Assembly (NCBI GenBank): GCA_964655355.1
Contig: CAZZMD010000009.1
Span: 1-64,000, forward strand
Direction: 5' to 3'
From: CALGDE01 sp964655355
GTDB lineage: Bacteria > Cyanobacteriota > Cyanobacteriia > CACIAM-69d
DNA length: 64,000 nt
Part shown: positions 42,005 to 52,049 of the stretch, piece by piece
Position numbering within the stretch: the stretch's first letter is position 1
How the letters are laid out: the number at the start of each line of letters is the position of its first letter
Translations under genes and position numbers: made by a program
The notes under the pieces: generated by a model
What the model was told of the DNA's origin: nothing
The model's database searches: none
Seen by the model: only the letters and a program-made list of their open reading frames with translations

Positions 42005-44029
42005 CTAGGCAGGGACACTTTCCGTAGTCACCTCTTGGAATTGAATGGTATCCTGCCGGGGATCAGCATAAGCAACCCGCAAATCCAGGCGATCGCCCAA
42101 CTCCACATCCCGTTTAAACCGCATATTTAATTCCAATCCCAAATCCTCAATCAAAATACTCCCCAACAGCTCATCCTCCCGCAGCCAGCGCAACACCAAC
42201 GCCGTCCAAATCTCATCGGAATGCCGCCGTAAATATTCCAACGCCCAATAGCGCTTCGTCTGCCGCTCCACCAACACCGCCTCATAGGACACCGACCCCG
42301 TCATTTGCAACAGCTCCTGTAGGGCTTCGCTGGAAAAGGGCAACTCGTCCCCCCGCAAATGGGCTTTGATCTGGAAATGGGTCACCAGGTCCGTATACCG
42401 ACGAATCGGTGACGTGGCCTGGGTGTACAAATCCAGGGCAAGGCTAGCATGGCGGGCCGGACTAATCGTCGTCTCACTGCGGGGCATACACCGACGCAAA
42501 GCACAGGCCCGCACCGGACCAGGGGGCAACAGCATCAACTCCTCATCTGGGGGCAGCTCCGGTTGAGGCTGGGCACGGAAGGGCAGGGGAATTTGATGAC
42601 TTTGCCCATAACGCGCCGCCACCTCACTGGTCAGGATCATCATTTCCGCCACCAGATACCGCGACGGCGAATCCTCCAACAGCTCAACGGTCACCTCGTC
42701 ATCCTTGACCTTGATGGACGATTCGGGCATATCAATAATGATGGCCCCCTGGGCTCGCCGCCATTTTTCCCGCAGCTTGGACCACTTAGACAGGCTTTGC
42801 AGCTCCGACTCAGCCGTGATCCCCAACTGCAACATCTCATCCACATCGTCATAGGTCAGGCGATAGGTCGGCTTGACCAAACTGGGATGAATTTCATAGG
42901 ATTCCACCGCCCCTTCTTCGTCCAGGGTGATGCCAAAGCTCAGGGCATAACACTCCTTCCCCTGCACCAAACTCATGGGACCAGCCGCCAGCTCAAAGGG
43001 GAACATGGGCACAGAACCGGTGGGGAGATACACCGTCGTGGCACGGCGGCGGGCTTCCGTATCCAACGTGTCGCCGGGGGTCAACCAGCGGGTGGGGTCG
43101 GCGATATGGACCCAAATTTTCTCGCGCCCATCATCAAGGACTTCGATGCTCAGCCCGTCATCAATCTCGCGGGTACTTTCATCGTCAATGGTGTACAGCT
43201 TGAGATGGGTGAGATCGAGGCGATGATCCCCATCGGGATCGGGGGGCGGACTCTTGGCAAGGGGATGGACCACATCGAGGACCTTGGCGGAAAAGCGGCT
43301 CGGCAGTTTAGCGCGCCGGGCGAAGAGGTTTTCGTGAACGCTCCAAATGCCGAGTCTAACCAGAAAATCAAACGCACCCCGCTCATTAGGGGGACAACCA
43401 ATATCCTTGAGTAAGTCGATCGCCGCCCCTCGGTTACTCATCTCATCCCCTTGGACCACAAACCGCTCAATCAATTCAATCCGGTTGCGGTAGGCGGTGT
43501 CGGCAAAGGCTTCCTCAGCGCTGATTTCCCCCGCCTCAACCCGAGCGATCGCCGCCAAAAAGTCCTGTTGTTCCTGGGCGCGCTGTTCCGCCATCGCCTG
43601 CTGATGGCGAATTTCATCCACCTGATTCCGGGGACGGGGGGTATAGCGATCGCCCTTCTGCTTAAAAAATAATTTATCCGTGGTCAGTAGGGCATGGGCG
43701 GCATATTGGGGCACCGTACTGTCATCGGAAAAGAGAATTTCTGCCAATCCCGCCGGCGTTGTCGAGGAGCCATCATCCACCAACAACTCCCAAGCCACCT
43801 CTAAATTATCGGGATCCAGAAACGGGACCAGCTCCTGTTTGAATCCTTTTATTTTTTCAGGGCTATAGGATTTATCCGTGATGGCGTAAGTAACGTCCTT
43901 CGGGCGAATGGTGTGGGATTTACCGGTCTCGTCGATCGCAATCCAATATTTCTTGCCCTCAGGGCGATCGGCGATCGCAAGTACATATCCATCGTCGAGC
44001 CGAAACTCCACCAGATTTCCCTTTTCCAT
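42005..44029 (-). CDS. rnb: RNase II/R-family 3'-5' exoribonuclease
   Basis: 674 residues from the ATG at 44029 (AAGGG 8 nt upstream); the frame is open to 44170. RNB-domain exonuclease of the cyanobacterial/chloroplast RNR1-like type. The catalytic motif TIDDESTREIDDGLS keeps the metal-binding aspartates. The C-terminal half carries the RNB HIADPTRWL..., EAR RRATTVYLPTG and RRYTDLVTHFQIKAHL segments, and there is a short S1-like ending. It follows rpsR and rpmG on the same strand, the usual cyanobacterial cluster. Confidence 0.93.
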   Translation of the reverse strand: MEKGNLVEFRLDDGYVLAIADRPEGKKYWIAIDETGKSHTIRPKDVTYAITDKSYSPEKIKGFKQELVPFLDPDNLEVAWELLVDDGSSTTPAGLAEILFSDDSTVPQYAAHALLTTDKLFFKQKGDRYTPRPRNQVDEIRHQQAMAEQRAQEQQDFLAAIARVEAGEISAEEAFADTAYRNRIELIERFVVQGDEMSNRGAAIDLLKDIGCPPNERGAFDFLVRLGIWSVHENLFARRAKLPSRFSAKVLDVVHPLAKSPPPDPDGDHRLDLTHLKLYTIDDESTREIDDGLSIEVLDDGREKIWVHIADPTRWLTPGDTLDTEARRRATTVYLPTGSVPMFPFELAAGPMSLVQGKECYALSFGITLDEEGAVESYEIHPSLVKPTYRLTYDDVDEMLQLGITAESELQSLSKWSKLREKWRRAQGAIIIDMPESSIKVKDDEVTVELLEDSPSRYLVAEMMILTSEVAARYGQSHQIPLPFRAQPQPELPPDEELMLLPPGPVRACALRRCMPRSETTISPARHASLALDLYTQATSPIRRYTDLVTHFQIKAHLRGDELPFSSEALQELLQMTGSVSYEAVLVERQTKRYWALEYLRRHSDEIWTALVLRWLREDELLGSILIEDLGLELNMRFKRDVELGDRLDLRVAYADPRQDTIQFQEVTTESVPA

Positions 44030-44263
44030 GACGCCCTTACTCGACTCATCCGGTCCCAGTTTAATGGATTGTTTGACAAATTCTTTTGATGCATGGGGCG
44101 AGGCGAGCGGGCTGCGGACAACGTTGCGAATAATCCGAGCCACATCCCCCAAACAAGACGCCTGAGCCAACCAGACATAAAAACAACATAAAAAACAAAT
44201 GGCGCAGAGTCCGAAGACCCCACGCCACAGCCGTCTATGACGGTCCAGTTCCTTTCCTAATTA

Positions 44264-44293
44264 CGGTGCAACACGTTGCAACACGGTGCAATA
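44264..44293. repeat. three tandem 10-bp repeats (CGGTGCAACA)
   Basis: CGGTGCAACA, CGTTGCAACA and CGGTGCAATA head to tail between rpsR and the exoribonuclease gene. Confidence 0.9.
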
Positions 44294-44315
44294 CCCCAGC
44301 AATGGGCAGCCCGTC

Positions 44316-44531
44316 CTAGGCTTCCTGGTTGATAAACGGCAGCAAAGCTAACAGGCGAGCCCGCTTCACTGCAACGGTCAAACGGCGCTGTTGCTTCGCG
44401 GTCAAACCGGTGACCCGGCGAGGCAAAACTTTGCCCCGCTCAGTGATAAAACGACGAAGCAAATCGACATCCTTATAGTCGATGGGCTCATCGGGCTTCA
44501 GGGGAGAGACGCGGCGACGGTAGTAGGCCAT
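44316..44531 (-). CDS. rpsR: ribosomal protein bS18
   Basis: 71 residues, normal length. 30S platform protein. Motifs are YKDVDLLRRFITERGKVLPRRVTGL and TAKQQRRLTVAVKRARLLALLPF. Follows rpmG by 76 nt. Confidence 0.98.
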   Translation of the reverse strand: MAYYRRRVSPLKPDEPIDYKDVDLLRRFITERGKVLPRRVTGLTAKQQRRLTVAVKRARLLALLPFINQEA

Positions 44532-44607
44532 GGCTTAGAGGTAGGAAAAAGAAAAAACTTAAAAACGAGCAGAGAGACGAGAATACAGCGAAGGAAACCC
44601 CAGCGTT

Positions 44608-44802
44608 CTACTTGGTTTCCTTGTGCACCGTGTGCTTGTTGCAGTGGGGGCAGAATTTCTTCAGCTCCATACGACCGGTGGTGTTCCGGCGATTCTTCTG
44701 GGTGGTGTAGCGAGACACACCGGGGGACCGCTTATTGGTATTGGTCCGGCACTCGGTGCATTCCAGGGTGATGGTAATGCGAACGTCTTTACTCTTAGCC
44801 AC
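44608..44802 (-). CDS. rpmG: ribosomal protein bL33
   Basis: 64 residues. 50S protein with the zinc-type cysteine pairs CTEC (about 15-18) and CPHC (about 51-54), thus a C+ form. Starts the rpmG-rpsR-rnb run. Confidence 0.98.
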   Translation of the reverse strand: MAKSKDVRITITLECTECRTNTNKRSPGVSRYTTQKNRRNTTGRMELKKFCPHCNKHTVHKETK

Positions 44803-45019
44803 AGTGAGGGCACTCCTTTTCTGCTGTTATGGACAACTGCGAATCACAGGGACCACCGTAGGCACAACCCCTCAGACACAATACCGGGGCGCTGAACTCC
44901 TAGGGTGATACAGCGATTGGGACTTGGCTTTCGTCAAGCGGGATATTAGCTTAGCCCAAACTTAGCCAAAAACTCTAGCGCGGGGTCTGCCATCTTAGGA
45001 CAGAATTTTGCGCAGGGGC

Positions 45020-45793
45020 TCATTTTCTCATAAAACGTTCCGATTGATCGAGCAGTTGATTAAACCAGCGGCGACCCTTGATATGGAGGGAAAGCCCCCG
45101 ACTCGTTTGCACCACAATGCTGTCAATAACGCGATCATGGAGGGCTTGGCGACGGTCGAGATCCGTAGCAGCAATTACATAATCCGCCACCACCGGCGCA
45201 GCGGCCAATAATGCCGCCGGATTAATCTGCGCGATCAGCTCCAGGGCAATAAATCCCAACAGCGCCTCGCCGCCCACGATCGCTTCCCGTTTAGTCAATT
45301 CCAGCAAAGTCGGGATGCGAGGCGATCGCCGTTCAAATCGTCCCCGCTCAACGCCGGTCAGATCAAAATCCTGCCCCTCGATCACCTTAATATCCATGGC
45401 GAGGCGGCCGAAACTTTGCCCGCGATTATTAGCCACCATCGCTACCCGCACCAACCACCACAACACCACAAACAACGCCACATGGGGAGCAGGTCCCAAC
45501 ATAGATCCCAACGCCCAACACCCGATCGCATCGATCGCCGTGGCCACCCCCCGCCGCCACATGGGCGATCGCGGGATATAGCTCAATTCATTCCGGTCAT
45601 TCCGGGGCAGCCGCTCCCGAGATGATTCACGAGATCGGCGGGGCGATCGCCGAGGGGGCGGCGCTTCTCCATAGCCCGATTCATAACCCGAGTCATAGCC
45701 CGAATCCGGACCATCGTAGGAGTCGTAGCCGTCATCGTAGGGATCGTAATCCCGATTTCGGGCCTGATTGCGGGGAGGTCGGCGATCGCCCAT
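45020..45793 (-). CDS. RDD-domain membrane protein
   Basis: 257 residues. The N-terminal about 75 residues are a low-complexity, Tyr/Asp/Ser/Gly then Arg-rich tail (repeats of YDSGY type). An RDD domain follows (about 77-235): SPMWRRGVATAIDAIGCW, then NRGQSFGRLAMDIKVIEG and a histidine near LHDRVIDSIVV. Three or so membrane helices. Function unknown. Starts 15 nt after lepA, so probably in its operon. Confidence 0.85.
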   Translation of the reverse strand: MGDRRPPRNQARNRDYDPYDDGYDSYDGPDSGYDSGYESGYGEAPPPRRSPRRSRESSRERLPRNDRNELSYIPRSPMWRRGVATAIDAIGCWALGSMLGPAPHVALFVVLWWLVRVAMVANNRGQSFGRLAMDIKVIEGQDFDLTGVERGRFERRSPRIPTLLELTKREAIVGGEALLGFIALELIAQINPAALLAAAPVVADYVIAATDLDRRQALHDRVIDSIVVQTSRGLSLHIKGRRWFNQLLDQSERFMRK

Positions 45794-45808
45794 AATTTGC
45801 TACCTCTC

Positions 45809-47623
45809 CTACCCTTCCGGCTTCAACTGCAACACAGCCATAAACGCAGACTGGGGTACATCCACCGTACCAATGGACTTCATGCGCTTCTTACCAGCCG
45901 CCTGCTTTTTCAATAGCTTTTTCTTCCGAGAAATATCACCGCCGTAGCACTTTGCAAGCACATCCTTCCGCAACGCCGGAATTTGGGTACTGGCCACAAT
46001 CCGGGTACCAATGCCCGCCTGGATCGGGATTTTGAACTGGTGACGGGGAATCAATTCCTTGAGCTTGCTTACCAGGGCACGTCCCACGTAATAGGCCTTG
46101 TCCTGGTGAACAATCGACGCCAACGAATCCACGCGATCGGCATTAATCATCACGTCCAGGCGCACCAACTTATCGGGGCGGTAATCCAGGAATTGGTATT
46201 CCATGCTGGCATACCCCCGCGATCGCGACTTGAGCTGGTCAAAGAAATCCGTGACCACCTCCGCCAGGGGAATTTCATAGACCAGGGTCGTCCGTCCCTT
46301 GGTCAGATAGCGCATATCTTTATAAATCCCGCGCCGACTCTGCCCCAACTCCATCAACGTCCCCACAAATTCCTCAGGGGTAATCATATCCACCTGAACA
46401 TAGGGCTCCTCAATTTTTTCCCGGAACTGGGGATCAGGTAAAGCACTGGGATTATCAATAAAGTTCACTTCCCCATCCACGGTGGTGACCTTATAAATCA
46501 CCGACGGTGCCGTGGCAATCAGGTCCAAATTATATTCCCGCTCCAGCCGCTCCTGGACGATCTCCATATGGAGCAGCCCCAAAAAGCCACAGCGGAACCC
46601 AAACCCCATCGCACTCGATGTTTCCGGCTCAAAACTCAACGCCGCATCATTTAGCTTTAAACGTTCCAACGCTTCCCGCAATTCCCCAAACTGGTCAGAA
46701 TCCGTAGGAAACAACCCACAGAACACCATCGGCTTCGCTTCCGTATACCCCGGCAAAGGCTCCGCCGCCGACTTCTTCGTCAATGTAATCGTGTCACCGA
46801 CGCGGGCATCCTCCACACTCTTAATGGACGCGGAAAAATAGCCCACCTCTCCGGCGTGAAGCTCATCCACCTTCTTCTCCGTCGGGGCCAACACCCCCAA
46901 CTCATCAATCTCATACTCACAGCCCGACGCCATCAACTTGACGCGATCGCCCTTCCGCAGGGTGCCATCCACCACCCGGAAATAGACAATCACGCCCCGA
47001 TAGCTGTCGTAGTAACTATCAAAAATCAACGCCCGTAGGGGCTTGTCCACAGTGTCCTCGGGAGGCGGCACCTGCTCAACGATGGATTCCAGAATCTCGG
47101 GAATTCCAATCCCCGTCTTCGCCGACGCCAAAATCGCATTACTGCAATCGAGGCCAATCACCTCTTCAATCTCCTGGATCACCCGGTCCGGCTCCGCCCC
47201 TGGCAGATCGACCTTATTCAAAACCGGAATAATTTCTAAATCATTTTCCAGGGCCAAATACACATTGGCCAAGGTTTGCGCCTCCACCCCCTGGGACGCA
47301 TCCACCACCAACAAAGCGCCCTCACACGCCGCCAAACTCCGGGAAACTTCGTAGGAAAAATCCACGTGCCCCGGCGTATCAATCAGGTTCAACACATAAT
47401 CATCCCCATCGGCCGCGGTGTAATTCATCCGCGCCGCCTGGAGTTTGATCGTAATTCCCCGTTCCCGTTCCAGATCCATATTGTCCAGGAACTGCTCCTT
47501 CATCTTCCGGTCTTCAACGGTGCCGGTATCCTGGAGCAAGCGGTCCGCAAGGGTAGATTTTCCATGGTCAATGTGAGCAACGATGGAAAAATTGCGAATT
47601 TTTGAAACAGGTGCGTCGGTCAT
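45809..47623 (-). CDS. lepA: elongation factor 4 (back-translocase)
   Basis: 604 residues. Ribosome-binding GTPase. G motifs are AHIDHGKSTLADRLL, the switch region RERGITIKLQA, DTPGHVDFSYEV and NKVDLPGA. The LepA-specific C-terminal domain ends KAGKKRMKSIGTVDVPQSAF-type. Full length. RDD gene follows on the same strand. Confidence 0.98.
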   Translation of the reverse strand: MTDAPVSKIRNFSIVAHIDHGKSTLADRLLQDTGTVEDRKMKEQFLDNMDLERERGITIKLQAARMNYTAADGDDYVLNLIDTPGHVDFSYEVSRSLAACEGALLVVDASQGVEAQTLANVYLALENDLEIIPVLNKVDLPGAEPDRVIQEIEEVIGLDCSNAILASAKTGIGIPEILESIVEQVPPPEDTVDKPLRALIFDSYYDSYRGVIVYFRVVDGTLRKGDRVKLMASGCEYEIDELGVLAPTEKKVDELHAGEVGYFSASIKSVEDARVGDTITLTKKSAAEPLPGYTEAKPMVFCGLFPTDSDQFGELREALERLKLNDAALSFEPETSSAMGFGFRCGFLGLLHMEIVQERLEREYNLDLIATAPSVIYKVTTVDGEVNFIDNPSALPDPQFREKIEEPYVQVDMITPEEFVGTLMELGQSRRGIYKDMRYLTKGRTTLVYEIPLAEVVTDFFDQLKSRSRGYASMEYQFLDYRPDKLVRLDVMINADRVDSLASIVHQDKAYYVGRALVSKLKELIPRHQFKIPIQAGIGTRIVASTQIPALRKDVLAKCYGGDISRKKKLLKKQAAGKKRMKSIGTVDVPQSAFMAVLQLKPEG

Positions 47624-48356
47624 GGATGGGAAAGGGATGGGATCAGAATGGCGTCACAGGGTTGCCGCCTCTTGCAGTGTAATGCCAATAGCGGTTCTGG
47701 AGTTAGCCGGAGGACGTCAAGGATCACTCCGGACAGCGTGACGACATCAACGACTCGACCCAACGACTTGACCTAACGACTCGACATAGACAACGCCTCG
47801 GCCCATCGTTAGAAAAGGGGCACTTTGAGATACCCCTTAGAATAGAAGGCGGAGATTCCAACATAGGGGTATCCCTAGCCTTCAACGTCACTTCCAATGA
47901 CATATGCCATAGGCACTCCGTCATGGCATGGGCATGGCATTGACCGTCGGAATCCTCCCCCTACCCCACCGCATCACTCCATCCCCGGTCCGGTTGCATT
48001 TATTACATTGCGATCGCCCTGCGTTTCCTATCCTTTTTCCTGAATCTCTAGATCATTGCCTGGATCACTTCTAGATCATTCATTTCCAGACCATTCATTG
48101 CCTAGATCATTCCGATACGACAGTTTGTTGCGATCGCGATAGGGTAAGGCATCAGCCCCCCACAGTAGGAATAGTCCCGACGGAGCGTCATCCAGACCAT
48201 CGACCCGGTCGTCGCCCGCCGTACGACTTTCCCCCAACGATCATCAGTGCTTCATCTACCCCCGAACCGTCGCTCAACATCGCTGATTTGGTGATGCTCT
48301 GCGATATCCATTTCTTTCCTTAACTATCAGGGTTATAGATCTACCCACGCTATCCA
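47624..48356. other. long gene-free stretch with short repeats
   Basis: About 730 nt between lepA and the RHH gene. It has three 13-bp tandem copies at 47748-47786 (CAACGACTCGACC, CAACGACTTGACC, TAACGACTCGACA) and several CTAGATCATT-like units at about 48047-48115. Open frames are short with poor composition. No RNA gene recognised. Confidence 0.7.
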
Positions 48357-48584
48357 ATGAACAAACAAGTCTCCCCCCGGTCCGGTCGCGAGAAAATCGA
48401 CTTATCTATCCAAATAGACCCCGATTTGCTAGACCGGATCCAACACCTGACCGACAATCCCAGTCGCGTCATCGAAGCCGCCCTACGGCAATGGCTCCAG
48501 GGCGATCGCGATCGCGAGGACGACCTCACCCGTCTCCTCCCCCGCAACCCCACCGTTCCCCCCCGGGGCGAATGGAACGATTAG
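48357..48584 (+). CDS. orphan ribbon-helix-helix (CopG-like) protein
   Basis: 75 residues. EKIDLSIQIDPDLLDRIQHL (strand then helix A) and NPSRVIEAALRQWLQG (helix B) match the ribbon-helix-helix DNA-binding fold of antitoxins and small repressors. The tail is acidic, then Pro/Arg-rich. No toxin gene lies on either side, so if it is an antitoxin it is an orphan; it could be a transcription regulator. Confidence 0.7.
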   Translation: MNKQVSPRSGREKIDLSIQIDPDLLDRIQHLTDNPSRVIEAALRQWLQGDRDREDDLTRLLPRNPTVPPRGEWND

Positions 48585-48723
48585 TCAAACCCCTCTGTTA
48601 GAAATGGCAAGTGAACACTAAGTGAACACGAGTTCTCAAGTGAACGCTAGTTGATATCCAACTCCGCCGGGGCCTAGCCCTGACCCCCAGGATTCCCTGT
48701 CCCTCTCTACTCCCCAGGTTGTC

Positions 48724-50895
48724 ATGGCTCCCCGTCCATCGATTCCCCCGTCGTCCAATCCCCAGCCCTCCGTCAAGATGATGGATATGTCCCAAGCCTC
48801 CTCTTCGGCCGCCGACGCCGTTTCCCCGTCCAGCCCCCCCCAGGACAGCGTGCCGTCCCCGGTCATCCCCCCCGCCCTGACCGACGACCCGGCCGCGGAA
48901 GCCATGGCGGATGGCCTGGCGGGAGAGACGACGGAAGGTATGGCGGAAGACACGGCGGAAGACACGGCTGTGCCCCAGGAAGCAGCGATGTTTACGGGCA
49001 CAACCGCCCTAGCCAGCATCGGGGCAGAACTCGCCTTTGTTCAAGATGCCTCTGGACAATACTGGGATTTTTACTGGCGGGACGCGGAACATCACAATCT
49101 CGGGGAAGCAAAGCTATCGGGCTGTGCCCTAGCGGAATCTGCCTTTGCCCCGGCTGCCATTTTGGAATATTTGGATCGCCTACAGGTGGTCTTGACCCAT
49201 GGGCACCCCGAGCGGTTTGAATGCGTGATGCAGATTCAGACCACCCCTGGGGGTCCCCCTCTGAGCAAAGCCTTTGAATTGGTCATGAGCCCCGTCCTGA
49301 CGGCAGAGGTACATACCCGGCAGGTGATGGTCATGGGGCGGGCATTATTGGACACCACCGGACCCATTCCCAACCTCCAGCAGGTCGAACGCCCGGTGGT
49401 CTCCGAAGCGGGGTTAGAGGCCCATCAGCGATTGCTCAGTCGCATTGCCCGCAGTATTCGCCGCACCCTCCCCCTCAGTTCGGCCCTCTATCAAATTCTG
49501 CTGACTAAAATTTCCCGCCAAATCCGACGCACCCTCAATCTCAAGGACATTTGGCGGCAGACCGTGGAGGGGCTCGGGCAAGCCATGAGCGTTAGCCGCT
49601 GCGTGGTGTGGTCCCCGGAGGTGGAGTCCGATGCGGGTGTTATCGGGATGAACGATTCCCTGAAGGTCACCGCCGAGTATGTCCGGGAAGATTTTGTGTC
49701 GATGCTCGGGGAAACGGCCCTGGTGAAGGATCAGGCGGGGTTCCTAGACGCCATCGACAGTGGGGAGCCAGTGGCGATCGCCCATGTGCCGTCGAATAAG
49801 CATGACAATCAATCCCTGATCGTGGTCGCAACGCGCTATCGGGATGTGGTGAATGGATTTATTGCCCTTTACCAATGCGATCGCGCCCGCCAGTGGACCG
49901 GAGCAGAATTGGAACTGCTGCGGGAATTATCAGACCAGGTGGGAACGGCGATCGCCCATGCCAAACTCTTTACCGCCAGTCAAACCCTTACGAATGAACT
50001 CCGGGAAAAGAACTTGAGTTTGTTGAAGAAACAGCAGGAACTGGAGGATGCGCGACAGCAAGCGGAAGAAGTCTCCCGGCTGAAGAGCGAGTTTTTGGCC
50101 AACACGTCCCATGAAATCCGCACGCCCCTCAACGGCATCATCGGCTCCCTACAGCTCGTGGTTGACGGCATCATCGATGAACCGGAAGAAACCCAAGAAT
50201 TCCTAGAAACCGCCCACAACTCAGCCATGCACCTGCTGAGCATCCTGAATGACATTTTGGATGTGGCAAAAATCGAAGCAGACCGTCTGGAAATCCATCG
50301 GGAACCGGTGAAATTGTCATCGCTCCTAACCAACACCGAAAACTTTACCCAGGCGCAAGTCCAGAAGAAAGGGCTTTATTTCGACGTGGATGTGCCGGAA
50401 ACCCACGACGAAATCCTGCTCTACGGGGATTACCAACGGCTAATGCAGATCGTTCTCAACCTAACCGGCAACGCTATTAAATTTACCCACGAAGGAGGCG
50501 TCACCATCAGCGTTGAATTGATTGGTCCTTCCCCCTCCGATGAGCCGATTCTGGGGGACGATGGCGTTCCCCTCGGCAGTCCCAATGCGGGCATGGCCCT
50601 CCTGCGCATCGCCGACACAGGCATTGGGGTCGCGCTGGATAAGCAGGATAAATTATTCCAAGCCTTCAGCCAGGCAGACGGGGCACGGACTCGGAAATAT
50701 GGGGGCACAGGGTTGGGATTGGTCCTGTCCCAGCAGCTCGTCCAAGCCATGGGCGGAGAAATTAATTTTTACAGCCTAGGGGAAGGGCTGGGATCGACAG
50801 TGACCTTCACAGTGCCGCTCTATCAAAGTCCGGTGGTTGCCGCCAGTGACGAAGTCGACGGCGAGGCACCTCCCTTTGACGGAATTGTGAGCTGA
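48724..50895 (+). CDS. sensor histidine kinase with GAF domain
   Basis: 723 residues. N-terminal about 100 residues are Pro/Ser/Ala/Glu-rich; then a PAS-like region (about 100-205), a GAF domain (about 265-420), and the kinase core: H-box SHEIRTPLNG (His about 463), N-box LTGNAIKFTHEGG, G1 DTGIGV, F-box LFQAFSQAD and G2 GGTGLGLVLSQQLV. No receiver domain or membrane helix, so a soluble kinase. The GAF domain lacks an evident bilin cysteine motif. No response regulator adjacent. Confidence 0.93.
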   Translation: MAPRPSIPPSSNPQPSVKMMDMSQASSSAADAVSPSSPPQDSVPSPVIPPALTDDPAAEAMADGLAGETTEGMAEDTAEDTAVPQEAAMFTGTTALASIGAELAFVQDASGQYWDFYWRDAEHHNLGEAKLSGCALAESAFAPAAILEYLDRLQVVLTHGHPERFECVMQIQTTPGGPPLSKAFELVMSPVLTAEVHTRQVMVMGRALLDTTGPIPNLQQVERPVVSEAGLEAHQRLLSRIARSIRRTLPLSSALYQILLTKISRQIRRTLNLKDIWRQTVEGLGQAMSVSRCVVWSPEVESDAGVIGMNDSLKVTAEYVREDFVSMLGETALVKDQAGFLDAIDSGEPVAIAHVPSNKHDNQSLIVVATRYRDVVNGFIALYQCDRARQWTGAELELLRELSDQVGTAIAHAKLFTASQTLTNELREKNLSLLKKQQELEDARQQAEEVSRLKSEFLANTSHEIRTPLNGIIGSLQLVVDGIIDEPEETQEFLETAHNSAMHLLSILNDILDVAKIEADRLEIHREPVKLSSLLTNTENFTQAQVQKKGLYFDVDVPETHDEILLYGDYQRLMQIVLNLTGNAIKFTHEGGVTISVELIGPSPSDEPILGDDGVPLGSPNAGMALLRIADTGIGVALDKQDKLFQAFSQADGARTRKYGGTGLGLVLSQQLVQAMGGEINFYSLGEGLGSTVTFTVPLYQSPVVAASDEVDGEAPPFDGIVS

Positions 50896-51016
50896 TGAAT
50901 CAGGAGCTGACGGGATCGTTAGCCAACAAAATCATGGGCTAACGCCAGCGGGTTAGCGCCACTAGGTCGATGGGGCTGGTCGCGCGACTTTGGGACCGCG
51001 GATTGGCACTGCGAAT

Positions 51017-51757
51017 TTATAGGAGTTGGGCGATCGCATAGAGGAGGGGTCCAACGATTAGCGCCGGCAGTAGGGACGCAATCCGAACGGTACCAATCTC
51101 CAAAAGATTGATCCCAATGCCCACAATGGTCAGCCCGCCAATGCCCGTCATCATCAGGACATGGGGATCGGTAGTGGGATCCGGGAGAAACTGGGCAAGC
51201 CCATTGGCCGCCAGGGATAGCCCCCCCTGATAGACCAGAACCGCCAGACTAGAGAAACCAACCCCAATCCCAAAACTGCCCGTCAGGGCGATCGCCGCAA
51301 ATCCATCCATCGTGGATTTCAAGACCAAGATGCGATCGTCCCCTGCCATCCCGTTATTAAGACTCCCCAAAATCGCCATAGGCCCGACGCAGAAGAGGAG
51401 ACTGGCAGCAACAAACCCCTCCGTGAAGCGGCCCGTCCCCTGCACCTTACGCTTCAGCCATCCCCCCAGGCGGTGTAGGCGATCTTCCAAGGTCCACCAT
51501 TCCCCCAGGACACCCCCAACCACCAACGCCATCAGCCCGATCACAATGCCATCCCCTCGTTCACTGGGCACCTGAGGGAGCGATCGCGCCATTTCCAGCC
51601 CCACCAGGAGGGTAATCAACCCCACCCCCTGGGGAATAATCGTCAACATCCGCTGGGGCAACCGCGATCGCAGCACCAACCCCAACCCCGTCCCCATCCA
51701 AACGGTCGCGACATTAATACAGGTGCCGCTCAATTGCTCAAACAGGGTGAGGGTCAT
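51017..51757 (-). CDS. DUF554-family membrane protein
   Basis: 246 residues from the ATG at 51757. DUF554 proteins are multi-helix inner-membrane proteins, probably transporters. Features: N-terminal GTCINVATVWMGTGLGLVLR, LVGGVLGEWW, GSLNNGMAGDDRILVLKSTMDGFAAIA, and GIGGLTIVGIGINLL near the end. Open further up to 51874, which I do not use. Convergent with the histidine kinase. Confidence 0.88.
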   Translation of the reverse strand: MTLTLFEQLSGTCINVATVWMGTGLGLVLRSRLPQRMLTIIPQGVGLITLLVGLEMARSLPQVPSERGDGIVIGLMALVVGGVLGEWWTLEDRLHRLGGWLKRKVQGTGRFTEGFVAASLLFCVGPMAILGSLNNGMAGDDRILVLKSTMDGFAAIALTGSFGIGVGFSSLAVLVYQGGLSLAANGLAQFLPDPTTDPHVLMMTGIGGLTIVGIGINLLEIGTVRIASLLPALIVGPLLYAIAQLL

Positions 51758-52049
51758 GGTCAAATCCGGGGGTAAGGCGATCTCAAAGGGTGTCTCAAAC
51801 TGGAGCCAGTCTGCCGGAAATCGTCGAATGATGGCAAAGGATTGGAGGAGGGCTTGATAAGCCGATAAAATCAATGGGATTATCCAATAGGATTATTTGA
51901 CCTGTGATTAATGGAATTTGACCACAGGTCAATGGAATTATTGAGGATCATTTGACCTGCGGTCCTCCAGCGGCGGATTTGGCGTCCCACTCCTCCCCCT
52001 CAGCATCCCGATCAACGGGTTCCCGATTTACTGGTTCTGTGAGCGCTCT

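Noticed and set aside
42449..43414. Long plus-strand open frame over the exoribonuclease gene
   Set aside because: It is a shadow of the real minus-strand gene, His/Gln/Arg-rich with no domain.
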